Assembly: GCF_002980575.1 (NCBI RefSeq)
Contig: NZ_PVBS01000002.1
Span: 496,001 to 560,000, forward strand
DNA from: Sphingobacterium gobiense
GTDB taxonomy: Bacteria > Bacteroidota > Bacteroidia > Sphingobacteriales > Sphingobacteriaceae
Length of the DNA: 64,000 nucleotides
Reading direction: 5' to 3'
The notes beneath the pieces are model-generated. The model was not told where the DNA came from. It made no database searches and saw only the letters and a program-made list of their open reading frames with translations. The translations under genes and the position numbers were made by a program. This document shows, in pieces, positions 26,367-35,272 of this stretch (position 1 is its first letter; every line of letters starts with the position of its first letter).

Positions 26367-27923
26367 TTAGTTTAAATCTCTTACACAACGGATTTTCATG
26401 CCCCAGTCTACGGTAGAGAATCCGCCGTCGCGGTTAGAAACAACACTATACCACTCGCCTGTTTCTTGATGTCTTCCGGCCCAAAGAATCCACAAGGAAG
26501 TTGTAGACCAACGCCAACCTTCTCTTGGTTGTAGGATGGCTGAATTTGGAGGTACTCTGTAACCGGTCTCTGGCAAAAACACGCCTTCGCTATCAATTGT
26601 CGGATACCAAGCACCGTCTATGCCGTCTATAACGCGAGGTTCTGATATATCATCTTCACCGCTTAAAATGTCGAAATCTTCTTTTGTTGGTGTACGCCAT
26701 TGATTACCATCCATCACCAAAGCGCATGGATCACCCAAGTTCGCTGCAGCGCGATCAAATTCTCGACCATCACCATACGGATAAAGGTGCCCGAAAGGAA
26801 AATAGTTGCCGTCACCGGCGCTTTGCGAAAAACTGTATACATCTGTATTCGTGTTATAGACCAGATCTCCTTCGGCCCAAATTAAGCCTCCGACATCTTG
26901 TGGGTGTTTTTTAATGGTAATATTTAAATCATAACGTTCGCCAGGAGTAATTAAAATCCCACCGATTTCTACATTATTCTTGATAACATCACCAATTTTT
27001 ATCGCTCCGATTTTCAGAATGCCGTTTGCGGTGCTAGGATGTGCAATCATGGTCGGTAGGGATGTTATGCTGGTGCCTCCTATTGCTCCCATTTGAACAG
27101 TAGCTCCGTTGCTATTCAAGTTTCGATATGACAATGAACCATCAGCTAGCGCTAAGTCGACGTCATCGAAGTGAGGAGCCAAATAGAAGTTGTCGGCAAT
27201 ATCAATGGACCCAATTTGACTTCCGTCTATGGTTGTTGTAATTTCGCTGAATAGGTGTTTTAAAGTAATATTCAAGGTGTTTGGTCCTGCGGTGACCATC
27301 TGGTCAATCCGGGTATAAAGTAAATCGGCAGTCCCGGCTATATCTTCCAGCTTCGCTCCAGATAAGGAAACCGTTTCGGCACTAGGCAAGGGACTCGAAT
27401 TGTTTAATGAATATGTGATAAATGTATAGGTTTGATCTGCAGCGAGCTCAAATGGTGCGGGTGCACTACCGCCAATTGTATAATCCGCTTGGTCAACATA
27501 ATCTCCATTGTTATTATAAACCACAACGATATAGGTGACGCCCGTTGGTAACGGATTTGCCGCTGCTTTGAATGTTGTCCCGGCAGTCTTCGCGGCATTT
27601 GCCTTAGATAAGCCTGCCACATCGGATACTTGGTCGTTCCCGTGTTTTCTGGATAGGGTTGCTTGCATATAATGCTCATTATCCAATCGGACACTTACGG
27701 TCTGAATAACGGGAATGGATTTGTTTGATGTGGTTTTTTTAGCAGAAGAGGCCTTTAGGCTACCTGTTTTTACGTTATCAATGCCGGAAACGAATACCTG
27801 TACTTTGGCTACTTTATCCGAATTGATGGTGTTTTCTTCCTTTGAACAACCTGTAAACAATATAAAGGTAATGACCATGCCGATCGCTAGTTTCAGTGTT
27901 GGCCGATGTAATATTTTTTTCAT
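26367..27923 (-). CDS. Fimbrillin-like lipoprotein with FISUMP-like C-terminal domain (cassette A)
   Basis: Lipoprotein (lipobox FTGC, Cys26) of 518 residues. Residues about 35-330 look like FimB/Mfa2-type fimbrillin modules: a first beta domain with THYIVVVYNNNG-like strands, and a second opened by LNITLKHLFSEITTTIDG. The last 170 residues match the FISUMP (Fibrobacter succinogenes major paralogous) pattern: GDPCALVMDGNQWRTPTKED, GIDGAWYP, GYRVPP, and the end GMKIRCVRDLN. Probably a surface structural or adhesive protein. A 65-residue peptide gene lies 60 bases upstream. It is a paralogue of the protein at 28479-30062. Confidence 0.82.
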   Translation of the reverse strand: MKKILHRPTLKLAIGMVITFILFTGCSKEENTINSDKVAKVQVFVSGIDNVKTGSLKASSAKKTTSNKSIPVIQTVSVRLDNEHYMQATLSRKHGNDQVSDVAGLSKANAAKTAGTTFKAAANPLPTGVTYIVVVYNNNGDYVDQADYTIGGSAPAPFELAADQTYTFITYSLNNSSPLPSAETVSLSGAKLEDIAGTADLLYTRIDQMVTAGPNTLNITLKHLFSEITTTIDGSQIGSIDIADNFYLAPHFDDVDLALADGSLSYRNLNSNGATVQMGAIGGTSITSLPTMIAHPSTANGILKIGAIKIGDVIKNNVEIGGILITPGERYDLNITIKKHPQDVGGLIWAEGDLVYNTNTDVYSFSQSAGDGNYFPFGHLYPYGDGREFDRAAANLGDPCALVMDGNQWRTPTKEDFDILSGEDDISEPRVIDGIDGAWYPTIDSEGVFLPETGYRVPPNSAILQPREGWRWSTTSLWILWAGRHQETGEWYSVVSNRDGGFSTVDWGMKIRCVRDLN

Positions 27924-27983
27924 TTAATTGTTTTTTTGGTTTGATAAGTTTTCTTGCGTTAGAGTGTGTTATTATTGAGTTAG

Positions 27984-28181
27984 TTACCAGTTAAGTTCCT
28001 TGCCCTGAACAGATTCTTGATTCCATTCTTCGGTAACGGATCCGGAGCCTATACTCCCAGATCCAGATGCTATCGAATATTCCATAGCGATCGATACTAC
28101 TTGGATCGTTGGCGACATATAGGCCTGTTTTGCTTCTGAAATGTCGACATCTTTCATTTCGGGTTTGTTTGATTTTTCCAT
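27984..28181 (-). CDS. Small peptide of cassette A, paralogue of the peptide at 30129
   Basis: 65 residues without signal peptide. It aligns with the 60-residue peptide of cassette B: Y-x-[SA]-P (Tyr21/Tyr16), then I-x-[ML]-E-Y-[SG]-I-A-S-G-S (ending Ser41/Ser36), a Ser/Gly- or Ala-rich linker, W-N (Trp53/Trp45) and a C-terminal Trp. The charged N-terminus, short hydrophobic block and small-residue motif recall a leader/core precursor, but no maturation enzyme is adjacent. It lies 60 bases before the fimbrillin-like gene and must be cotranscribed with it. Conservation of the motif between two copies is the evidence that it is a gene. Confidence 0.8.
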   Translation of the reverse strand: MEKSNKPEMKDVDISEAKQAYMSPTIQVVSIAMEYSIASGSGSIGSGSVTEEWNQESVQGKELNW

Positions 28182-28478
28182 TATTGTTTGCTTTTGTTAA
28201 CGTGCGTCTTGTGAAATATCGTTTCTAAATTTTTATCGCGAATTTTATTACTGACAATAATAGTATTTAGATGCTCGAGTGCAAAAAAAGTGGTATTCAC
28301 ATAGATATCACACTTTCTTAAATCGCTGTTTGTTAGTCTTTTATAGAGAGTTTGTGATTTGGTGTTCCGCTGGTGGATATCATAACTACTACGATACTTA
28401 TCGGAAACAGTAAACATAAAAAGAGGCTAACCTTTCGGAAAGCCCCTTGCTTATAGTATAAATTATATTGTTACTAGT
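28182..28478. other. Intergenic region between the two cassettes
   Basis: About 300 bases. It holds the terminator of cassette B at 28418-28446. Immediately after its T-tract, minus-strand TATGTTTA matches seven of eight bases of TAnnTTTG and may be the cassette A promoter, giving a leader of over 200 bases. A 78-codon minus-strand frame (28181-28417) is open here, but I do not accept it as a gene. Confidence 0.5.
28418..28446 (-). terminator. Terminator of cassette B
   Basis: On the minus strand GGGGCT and AGCCTC pair (one G-U), with further inner pairing, followed by TTTTT. It lies 33 bases after the stop at 28479 and separates the two cassettes. Confidence 0.7.
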
Positions 28479-30062
28479 TTAGTTTTGAACGCATCGGATT
28501 TGAACTGCTTCTGTAGCACTAGCTGCTCTCCAACCAGAACCGTACCCAATATCTCCAGCAACGCCTGTTAAATGAAATGTAATGTATCCCCCAGCGGTAG
28601 CTGAAGTTAAGTAGGCAGCTTCCCGACCCACTGTGGCTCCGATATTGTCATTTGGGTAGTAACCTCCGTACGGAAAAAATAGATACTGGTCTCTGTTTTC
28701 GCCTGGATGTGTTACCGGGTGCGTTAGGACACCAAAAAACATACCCAAATCTGTGCTCGGTGTGCCATCATAATGATCTACATATCTCGCTGGAGGACTC
28801 CATGATTCAGGACCTGGATTATCGACTCCTCCCGACGCAGTACGGTTCAACAAATCCTGTAGTTCTGCTTGTGTTGGCAGTCTCCATGAGCCTGAAGAAA
28901 CTAAGGCACAAGGATCACCGTTCCCACCATTTGTAGCATCCGATCCTTGATTTGTCCCGTCTAAACGCTTTGGTAATAAGCGATCCGGGAACCAATAGTC
29001 TCCTGCTGCATTATGTGCTTCACCAAAATAGTATTCATCGGTTTCAGGATCATAAGTAAGGTTACCTGACGACCACATCGAACCCCCGATATCAATTCCC
29101 TGTTCTTCTTTATTGCCCAAATTTAATTCTAGTATGTATTGAACACCGGCTTTTAGTACCCAGCCGTCGCTGCTAATAGCTCCGTCAATACCGTTGATAG
29201 TTACATCGCTCAATTCCACAGTACCATTGTTTGTATCCTCAACAGCAATCATAACTGGATCGCTTGTCCAAGTTTGACCTGCGGACTGGTTTGTGAAATT
29301 AATAGCTGCTGCAGTTGTCGTTGAGCCAAAGGTAACTTCACCTGTTTCCTTGTTAAATGTATAGTTGTGATTTGGCGCGAGGGTACCAGTATTAATAGCG
29401 GTGATTTCGCGTCCAGTACCTGCATTGAATACGACGGTTACTTCCGTAAGTTTATGCTCCAATACTATATCAACTGTGTTACTACCGGCTGTTATCGCAA
29501 TCTCTTTTTCCCACCACAAAGGATCCTTATCAGCGGAACCTTCTTCAGCACTAGCGTTTCCGTATGCAAATGCTTGGAATCTATAGGTTTTTCCACCCGC
29601 TAGTGTAAACTTTTCAGCATTACCTTCGCCTTGTATAAATGTTTTTTCATCTACAAGCGTAGCGCCGTCGTATACCCGAACGGTATATGCTGTACCGGCG
29701 CCTAATGCCAAGATCTCTCCCGTACCGGTAGCTGTAGTTTCTGCACGGTTTGCAGAAGCACGTAATACCGGTGCTGTAGCAGGAGATACTTCTCTTAAGG
29801 TCGCCGTAACGTTATATTGTTCATTAAATTTGGCTATTTGGCGTTGTACAGCTGGTGTAGTGATGCTTTTACCGGTGCCAACGGAGGCACGTAGACCTGG
29901 ATTACTGTTGTCTGGACTAGCACCAATACCTTTCATGTTGATAGTTATCGTCGCTTGTCCAGCAGCTAAATCTACTGTGCCATTATCTTTTTGACAAGAA
30001 GAAATAAGTACCGTAACGATCATCAACAAAGCCAATAGCGTTTTTATGTAATTGTGTTTCAT
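28479..30062 (-). CDS. Fimbrillin-like lipoprotein with FISUMP-like C-terminal domain (cassette B)
   Basis: Lipoprotein (lipobox ISSC, Cys23) of 527 residues. Two fimbrillin-type beta domains come first; the second opens with VDIVLEHKLTEVTVVFNAG, matching the same point in the cassette A protein. The C-terminal FISUMP-like domain shows NGGNGDPCALVSSGSWRLPT, AELQDLLNRT, FFPYGGYY and the end AVQIRCVQN. The N-terminal third is Thr/Ala-rich. Likely surface-exposed; whether it polymerises is unknown. It is cotranscribed with the 60-residue peptide gene 66 bases upstream. Confidence 0.82.
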   Translation of the reverse strand: MKHNYIKTLLALLMIVTVLISSCQKDNGTVDLAAGQATITINMKGIGASPDNSNPGLRASVGTGKSITTPAVQRQIAKFNEQYNVTATLREVSPATAPVLRASANRAETTATGTGEILALGAGTAYTVRVYDGATLVDEKTFIQGEGNAEKFTLAGGKTYRFQAFAYGNASAEEGSADKDPLWWEKEIAITAGSNTVDIVLEHKLTEVTVVFNAGTGREITAINTGTLAPNHNYTFNKETGEVTFGSTTTAAAINFTNQSAGQTWTSDPVMIAVEDTNNGTVELSDVTINGIDGAISSDGWVLKAGVQYILELNLGNKEEQGIDIGGSMWSSGNLTYDPETDEYYFGEAHNAAGDYWFPDRLLPKRLDGTNQGSDATNGGNGDPCALVSSGSWRLPTQAELQDLLNRTASGGVDNPGPESWSPPARYVDHYDGTPSTDLGMFFGVLTHPVTHPGENRDQYLFFPYGGYYPNDNIGATVGREAAYLTSATAGGYITFHLTGVAGDIGYGSGWRAASATEAVQIRCVQN

Positions 30063-30128
30063 TATTTATAGTTTCGAATTTGAGATGTTAAAATAAAATT
30101 GAACGTAAAAGTATAACCAGCGCAAAAA

Positions 30129-30311
30129 TTACCAGTGGTTGTTTTGTACTTCTTGCGCTTGTGTTTCCGTGGTATTCCATTGCTGGCTTGCTGCAGGTGC
30201 TGCTGAACCAGAAGCAATCCCATATTCCAATTCTATTTCGATTGAACGAAGTACAGGCGCTTCATAGCTTAATTTAATGGTCGGTCTTTTTGTCGAACGT
30301 TTAATTTCCAT
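30129..30311 (-). CDS. Small peptide of cassette B
   Basis: 60 residues, basic N-terminus (MEIKRSTKRP), then YEAPVLRSIEIELEYGIASGS, sharing the Y-x-[SA]-P and E-Y-x-I-A-S-G-S motif with the peptide at 27984-28181; an Ala-rich linker, WN at 45-46 and a final Trp60 also match. No signal peptide. It is the first gene of cassette B and lies divergently to the response regulator gene, sharing a 279-base upstream region with it. Function unknown. Confidence 0.8.
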   Translation of the reverse strand: MEIKRSTKRPTIKLSYEAPVLRSIEIELEYGIASGSAAPAASQQWNTTETQAQEVQNNHW

Positions 30312-30361
30312 GACTTTTATTATTGATTTTTAATGTTGTTTCCATTTCGTAATGACCCAAA

Positions 30362-30375
30362 TTCCTAATCAGGAA
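30362..30375. promoter_or_regulatory. Small palindrome in the shared upstream region
   Basis: TTCCT-AATC-AGGAA, a 5-bp inverted repeat 51 bases upstream of the cassette B peptide. The placement suits an operator for the divergent response regulator, but such a short repeat can arise by chance. Confidence 0.3.
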
Positions 30376-30522
30376 CGTGTCGTCTAAATTTTGGTGCGAA
30401 TTACGCTGTTTTAAAACGAAGATTTATATGGGGAAAGTCATGGATAGCATGAATTTGTTATGATTTTAATGCTGTATAACAAAACCATGTTATGGTTGGT
30501 GGAGTATTTGTAGATGAAAATT

Positions 30523-30530
30523 TACATTTG
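30523..30530 (+). promoter_or_regulatory. -7 element of the response regulator gene
   Basis: TACATTTG, a perfect TAnnTTTG, 60 bases before the ATG at 30591. Confidence 0.5.
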
Positions 30531-30590
30531 GCAATTGTATAGACTGTGTTAGGAAAACATAGGTATAAAATAAGGATATTTGTTCAGTTT

Positions 30591-31217
30591 ATGAAAGAAT
30601 TAACACATGCTGTCATTTTGGATGACCACCGATTATTTGCGGATTCTTTTGCGTTATTGTTGCAAAGGTTCGGTGCTTTTGACGTCGTTTCTTCTTTCAG
30701 CAAAGCGGATGAATTTTTTGATTTCCTCCAATCTTTTGGTAATCAGAAGCTCTATGTGTTTTTAGATTATTATCTGCCAGAAACTAATGGACTCTCCTTA
30801 TTAAGTGATATTAAGAGGATAAATAGGCAAGCGAAGATTATATTTATAACCAGTGCGATTGCACCTAATGTCATTAGAAATATCTTGCAGTATAGACCGA
30901 ATGGGATACTTAGTAAATCTGCGGGTATTCAGGATCTTGTTAAATGCGTAGAAACTGTCGAAGGAGGAAGAGCATATGTTGATCCTCAGTTTGAGCCGTT
31001 TTTAATACAACGAAGCGAACGAACCGCGACCCTCACGCCTAGGGAAATCGAATTACTAAAGTACTTCGCACAAGGGAATAGTATTGCGGAAACAGCCGCC
31101 AAAACGTTCTTAAGTCCGCACACTGTTGTCGCCCATCGTAGAAAAATGATGGCGAAGGCCAATGTGCAAACTATTGCACAGATGCTAACCTACGCTCGGG
31201 ATAACGAGTTGATTTGA
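30591..31217 (+). CDS. NarL/LuxR-type response regulator
   Basis: Receiver domain from MKELTHAVILDDHRLFADSF (acidic pair DD, residues 11-12) with the phosphoacceptor Asp in VFLDYYLPETNG and Lys in ILSKSAG, then a C-terminal LuxR HTH (LTPREIELLKYFAQGNSIAETAAKTFLSPHTVVAHRRKMMAKANV). I start at 30591 because the earlier part of the open frame lacks receiver homology. The gene is divergent from the small-peptide/fimbrillin cassettes and converges on a TPR histidine kinase 5 bases away, which is the likely partner. Cassette B is a plausible target. Confidence 0.9.
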   Translation: MKELTHAVILDDHRLFADSFALLLQRFGAFDVVSSFSKADEFFDFLQSFGNQKLYVFLDYYLPETNGLSLLSDIKRINRQAKIIFITSAIAPNVIRNILQYRPNGILSKSAGIQDLVKCVETVEGGRAYVDPQFEPFLIQRSERTATLTPREIELLKYFAQGNSIAETAAKTFLSPHTVVAHRRKMMAKANVQTIAQMLTYARDNELI

Positions 31218-31222
31218 TTTTT

Positions 31223-33250
31223 TTAGAACTGTTCTACAGTATCAATTTCGAACCAAAAACTTGTTCCTCGTCCTTGGATGCTTTCGACAAATAGTTTACT
31301 GTTATTCAATTGAAGGTAGTGTGTGCATATCTGTAGTCCTAAACCTGACCCTTCTTCATTATTAGTGCCAAGTCGGCGGGCGTAGTTGGGCGTTGTAAAT
31401 AGTTTTTCGATTGTCTCTGTCGACATGCCTATGCCGGTATCCGATATATGAATTGTTACACGGCCATCACTAGTTGTTAATGTCGTGCGGATACGGACGC
31501 TCCCTCCAGGATTCGAAAATTTTATGCTGTTATCAACTAAATTTCGAATGACAGTGACTATAGCTTCTTTATCTGCATATACCTGAATGTTTACCGTAGG
31601 TTCTACTATTAATTTGATATTTTTATGGCGCGCTTTCTGTTGATACAGTTCGACGATGGATTGTAACACCTCTTGTATAGAGAAGCTTGTTTTTTGTAAT
31701 TGCGTGTAATTAAGCTGTAGCTTTACCCACAAAAGTAAATCGTCAATGAGAGAAATCAAGTTATTCACATCTTTATGCGAGGAGGACATCAGTTGTTGGA
31801 TTTCTGTAGGTGACAAATGTTTGTTTTCAAAAAGGGACAGTACGTTTTGTAGACTGGCTATAGGATGGCGGATATCATGCGCAACCAAAGAAATCAACTG
31901 TTCTTTAAAATGATTGGATGCTTCTAGCTTGGCGTTCTGTTCTTCAAAAAAAAGGTTTGTCTCTTTCAGTATAAGATTTGTCCTGCGCTTTTGTCGAATA
32001 TTGCTCGCAAACAGCAAGGCAATGATAACCAGTATGCATACGAGCACGATGGCAGCATATAACCACTGGTTTTTCCTTTTTAGTTGCATGCTGTGTAAAA
32101 AAGAAGTTTGCTCTAAATCTTTTTGGTATTTATATTTTTCTTCCATGCGAACGAGCTCCTCCCTATTTTGTCGGCTGTAGAGGCTATCCGATGCCAAGGC
32201 TGCTTTTTTTAGATAATGCATGGCCATTCGATAGTTCCCCTTTTTTTCATACAAATCGCTCAGTTGTTGGGCTGATGTTTGGATATAATAGAACTGTTGC
32301 TGCTGGGTTGCCAATTCGTTAGCTTTTGCAGCATAAGCGTAGGCGGTATCCGTATCTCCAACTTTTAGGTAGCAGGTCGCCAGATTATCCAGCAGTCGGA
32401 GATATTCGGTTTGCTCTCCTGTCGATTCTAGCGTTTCCTTAGCTCTTAAGAAATAATGTAGCGCGGTTTCGGTATCTTTTTGCTCCATAAAGAAAGCTCC
32501 TAGAGACTGAAGAGCATTTCCCATAGCCTTTTTATTGTCATTTTTTTCGGCTAGTGCTAGCGACTGTAGGTAGAATTCTTTGGCCTTTTTGAAATCGCTT
32601 TTTTTTAGATAAAGATGTGCTATGTTTCCCAGTATGAAAGTAGAGCGTGTGGTGTCGCCGTTGGATTCGTATAGGTGTCGGCTTTTTTCATAAAAAGCTA
32701 TAGCCTGGTCATTTTTGAATTGATAGTGATAGACCATGCCGATGTTATGGTTTGCATGTGCTATCGTATTGGTGAAATTGTTTCTTTCCGCAATCTCTAA
32801 GGCTATATATAGGTTTTCCAGCGCTTCATCGTGCGCACCTAATGCGAGGTAGGGCATAGATAAATTGCTTCTGATCTGCGCGTTATAGCTCTCGTCATCC
32901 AACGTTTCTGCCAGTGCTATTGCATCTTTGTACGACTGCACGGCCTCACTGTAATCGCCCTTTTCGTAATAGCCAATACCTAGGTTTCGTAAAGCATGCA
33001 TCTGGCCGACCAAATCATCTTGTTTTGTACTTAGCTCCAATGCTTTTGTTGCCAAAATGATGGTAGAATCTGGTTTTGAAGACCAAAATGCCAGCGCTTT
33101 GGCATTCAACCGGCTAACTGTGCTGGTGTCGTCCGGTCTTGCTGGTACCAGGCTTTGGCTCGCCTTGACCATGGTAATACTAAGAAGCAGCAAAAAGCTT
33201 ACTGTATAAAATTTAGTTATTTTTGTCTTCGGAAATAATAATAGGCCCAT
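31223..33250 (-). CDS. TPR-containing sensor histidine kinase
   Basis: Signal peptide, six to eight TPR units through about residue 360, a TM helix (WLYAAIVLVCILVIIALLFASNI, near 392), then a HisKA dimerisation helix with phosphorylatable His in LVAHDIRHPIASLQN and a HATPase domain with N box RNLVDNSIKFSNPGG, G1 DTGIGMS and G2 GSGLGLQIC. The start at 33250 (MGLLLFPKT) leaves a 10-base gap after the EEP gene; an upstream ATG at 33280 would overlap it by 20 bases. It probably phosphorylates the convergent response regulator. Position at the end of the mutL operon suggests cotranscription. Confidence 0.9.
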   Translation of the reverse strand: MGLLLFPKTKITKFYTVSFLLLLSITMVKASQSLVPARPDDTSTVSRLNAKALAFWSSKPDSTIILATKALELSTKQDDLVGQMHALRNLGIGYYEKGDYSEAVQSYKDAIALAETLDDESYNAQIRSNLSMPYLALGAHDEALENLYIALEIAERNNFTNTIAHANHNIGMVYHYQFKNDQAIAFYEKSRHLYESNGDTTRSTFILGNIAHLYLKKSDFKKAKEFYLQSLALAEKNDNKKAMGNALQSLGAFFMEQKDTETALHYFLRAKETLESTGEQTEYLRLLDNLATCYLKVGDTDTAYAYAAKANELATQQQQFYYIQTSAQQLSDLYEKKGNYRMAMHYLKKAALASDSLYSRQNREELVRMEEKYKYQKDLEQTSFLHSMQLKRKNQWLYAAIVLVCILVIIALLFASNIRQKRRTNLILKETNLFFEEQNAKLEASNHFKEQLISLVAHDIRHPIASLQNVLSLFENKHLSPTEIQQLMSSSHKDVNNLISLIDDLLLWVKLQLNYTQLQKTSFSIQEVLQSIVELYQQKARHKNIKLIVEPTVNIQVYADKEAIVTVIRNLVDNSIKFSNPGGSVRIRTTLTTSDGRVTIHISDTGIGMSTETIEKLFTTPNYARRLGTNNEEGSGLGLQICTHYLQLNNSKLFVESIQGRGTSFWFEIDTVEQF

Positions 33251-33260
33251 AGAGATTCGT

Positions 33261-34370
33261 TCACAATCTAATATCCGCAAAAATGGGGTAATGATCGGAA
33301 AGCTCTCGCTTGATTATCCGATAATTTTCGACGTGAAACTGTGGGCTGCAGAAGATATAGTCGATTTGAAAAAGTGGAAGCATCTCGTAATGGGTAACGC
33401 CCCATCCCTGACCCTTTTCCTGAAAGGTATTTTTCATTCCCTTTCCGATGAGGTTTACACTGTACGACATCGGCGTGTCATTGAAGTCGCCCATGATAAT
33501 AATTGGGTGGTGTGTTGCCATAATATGATCGCGGAGCGCCTCTGCTTGTCGGCTTCGACGTTCAAAAGCATACTTCAATTTTCGGCCGACGCGTGTGGTG
33601 GCATGTTCTTCACTTGGCGCAGCGGACGGATTCTGGATAAACTCTTTGTCTTCCGTTTGTAACCCAAAAGAGCGTAAATGTACGTTATACACGCGGACAG
33701 TGTCTTGGTTCTTTACAATATCGGCGAAGGTAATGCGGTTAATGCCATATTCATTTTTGGTAATGGTACCCGAATGGATAATGGGATACTTGGAAAAGAT
33801 GACCTGCCCGTAACCCTCATGTTCACTTTTGGTTGCTGGTTCAAAAAAATAATCTTGAAGTCCGCTTTCCGCCAGAATACGGTCGCTCATTTGTTTGGTG
33901 CCTTTTATCTTTGTAAAGAATTCTTGCATGCAAAGGATATCTGGGTCTATGTTGCTTATAAGCGATACAACTTCATTCCGGATGGTTGTAGAGGGAACCT
34001 TATTTACTTCGTTGAAGAGGTGTGCGTTGAAACTCATGACGCGTATATCTTGTTCATTTTTAGCCGAATTCGAGATCTTAGGACGAAAACCTATATGTTG
34101 GGTAAGCAAATTCCAGCCGAGAAGAACGGGAATCAAGGTATAGAGCGTGTACACCGGACGGCGCAGTAACCAGTACAATATAAAGCCGATATTGACTATT
34201 AAGATAGGGAGGTAGCCTAAACCAAAGAAAGGGAGCAACCAAACCGTTTTAGGATTTATGAACGAAGCTGCATAGCTCAAAATCAAGAACAATACAGCAA
34301 CCATATTGCATATAAATATCGCTTTACTGAAGAAACCTAGATTTTTTCTGAAGAGAATCCTCCTTGCCAT
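33261..34370 (-). CDS. Membrane-anchored endonuclease/exonuclease/phosphatase family protein
   Basis: Three hydrophobic helices in the first 100 residues, then an EEP (DNase I-like) domain: IRVMSFNAHLFN (catalytic Asn), DPDILCMQEF (Glu metal ligand), YNVHLRSF, IIMGDFNDTPMS (catalytic Asp-x-Asn) and SDHYPIFADI (Asp-His pair). All key residues are present, so it should be an active metal-dependent hydrolase; the substrate may be a phosphodiester or lipid. The gene lies 2 bases after the pseudo-rhomboid gene in the mutL operon. Confidence 0.92.
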   Translation of the reverse strand: MARRILFRKNLGFFSKAIFICNMVAVLFLILSYAASFINPKTVWLLPFFGLGYLPILIVNIGFILYWLLRRPVYTLYTLIPVLLGWNLLTQHIGFRPKISNSAKNEQDIRVMSFNAHLFNEVNKVPSTTIRNEVVSLISNIDPDILCMQEFFTKIKGTKQMSDRILAESGLQDYFFEPATKSEHEGYGQVIFSKYPIIHSGTITKNEYGINRITFADIVKNQDTVRVYNVHLRSFGLQTEDKEFIQNPSAAPSEEHATTRVGRKLKYAFERRSRQAEALRDHIMATHHPIIIMGDFNDTPMSYSVNLIGKGMKNTFQEKGQGWGVTHYEMLPLFQIDYIFCSPQFHVENYRIIKRELSDHYPIFADIRL

Positions 34371-34372
34371 GA

Positions 34373-35257
34373 CTACGTATCATCCTTACTTGCTTTGAAT
34401 AGCACTTCTTTCTCCCGTGAAGTTAAGCTTTCATAGCCACCTATGGAAATTTTATCCAAAATTTCATCAATTTCCTCTTGGTTGGGAAGGTCGGAGATGT
34501 GTCGATAACTGTTGTAATTAACAGAAGCGTTTTTGCTTTGGTGCACGACCTTCATCTTCGACTTTTTTGTCAGTCTTCCTAGTTTTAATTTGCTAAAATC
34601 ATTTCCTTGTTGCAGCGATCGGATAAATAAGACGCCCCAAAACGCCATCGCTAGAAAGGTGGCGCCTCCGGCTTTGTTCATCAGACCTGTAAAAACCAGT
34701 TCTATACAAACATATACAAGGGCGATGGTTTTCAAGGAAATTGTACCCAACAGGAGCAATCGCACTTCGTAACGAGGCGCTAACGTTGCAACAGAGGCTA
34801 CCAAAGCCCCCAATGCAAGTGTCGAGGTGCGGAATGAGAGCTGCACGCTGTTTTGCAGCATCGGTATAAAGCCAAGACCTAAATAAATGCAGGCTCCTAA
34901 AAGGGTCGCGCTAATATAGAGAAATAGGAATTGTCTTCTGTTGAGAAAATTCAAGAAAATATTGCCCATCCAATATAGCCATAAACAATCGAATACCAAT
35001 TGCAACAATCCGGTATAAAGAAAAGGATAGGTCACGATGGACCAAGGTTGTTTCAGAAACTGACTAAACGATAAAGGTAAGCTTAAATAGTCAACGGCAT
35101 AATCATACAATGATAGTTTAAGGAGATTGACCTCTTTCAAAAGGTCAAAAAGATGAATGAGTACGAAGATGACAACTTGTACCGATATGATAAAAGGGAT
35201 GGGAGACTTACTCTGGTAAGTATCACGCCAAAAAGTTTTTAAAACACTCTCTTTCAT
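34373..35257 (-). CDS. Rhomboid-like membrane protein lacking catalytic residues
   Basis: Six or seven TM helices in rhomboid order, followed by a cytosolic tail ending IDEILDKISIGGYESLTSREKEVLFKASK, the motif found at the C-terminus of many Bacteroidota rhomboids. Where active rhomboids have GxSG, this protein reads FRTSTLALGALV; where they have AH-GGA it reads NKAGGATFLA. Serine and histidine of the dyad are therefore absent. It is a pseudoprotease candidate, 15 bases downstream of an active rhomboid gene, perhaps its partner. 294 residues. Confidence 0.82.
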   Translation of the reverse strand: MKESVLKTFWRDTYQSKSPIPFIISVQVVIFVLIHLFDLLKEVNLLKLSLYDYAVDYLSLPLSFSQFLKQPWSIVTYPFLYTGLLQLVFDCLWLYWMGNIFLNFLNRRQFLFLYISATLLGACIYLGLGFIPMLQNSVQLSFRTSTLALGALVASVATLAPRYEVRLLLLGTISLKTIALVYVCIELVFTGLMNKAGGATFLAMAFWGVLFIRSLQQGNDFSKLKLGRLTKKSKMKVVHQSKNASVNYNSYRHISDLPNQEEIDEILDKISIGGYESLTSREKEVLFKASKDDT

Positions 35258-35272
35258 CAGTCACACTATTCT

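Noticed and set aside
28181..28417. 78-codon minus-strand ORF between the two fimbrillin cassettes, ending TAATG at the small peptide start.
   Set aside because: Begins right at the terminator T-tract, has no recognisable motif, composition unlike its neighbours. The coupling is interesting but not enough to call a gene.
33678..34169. 163-codon plus-strand ORF inside the EEP gene.
   Set aside because: Complementary-strand shadow of a gene with complete catalytic motifs; no family resemblance.
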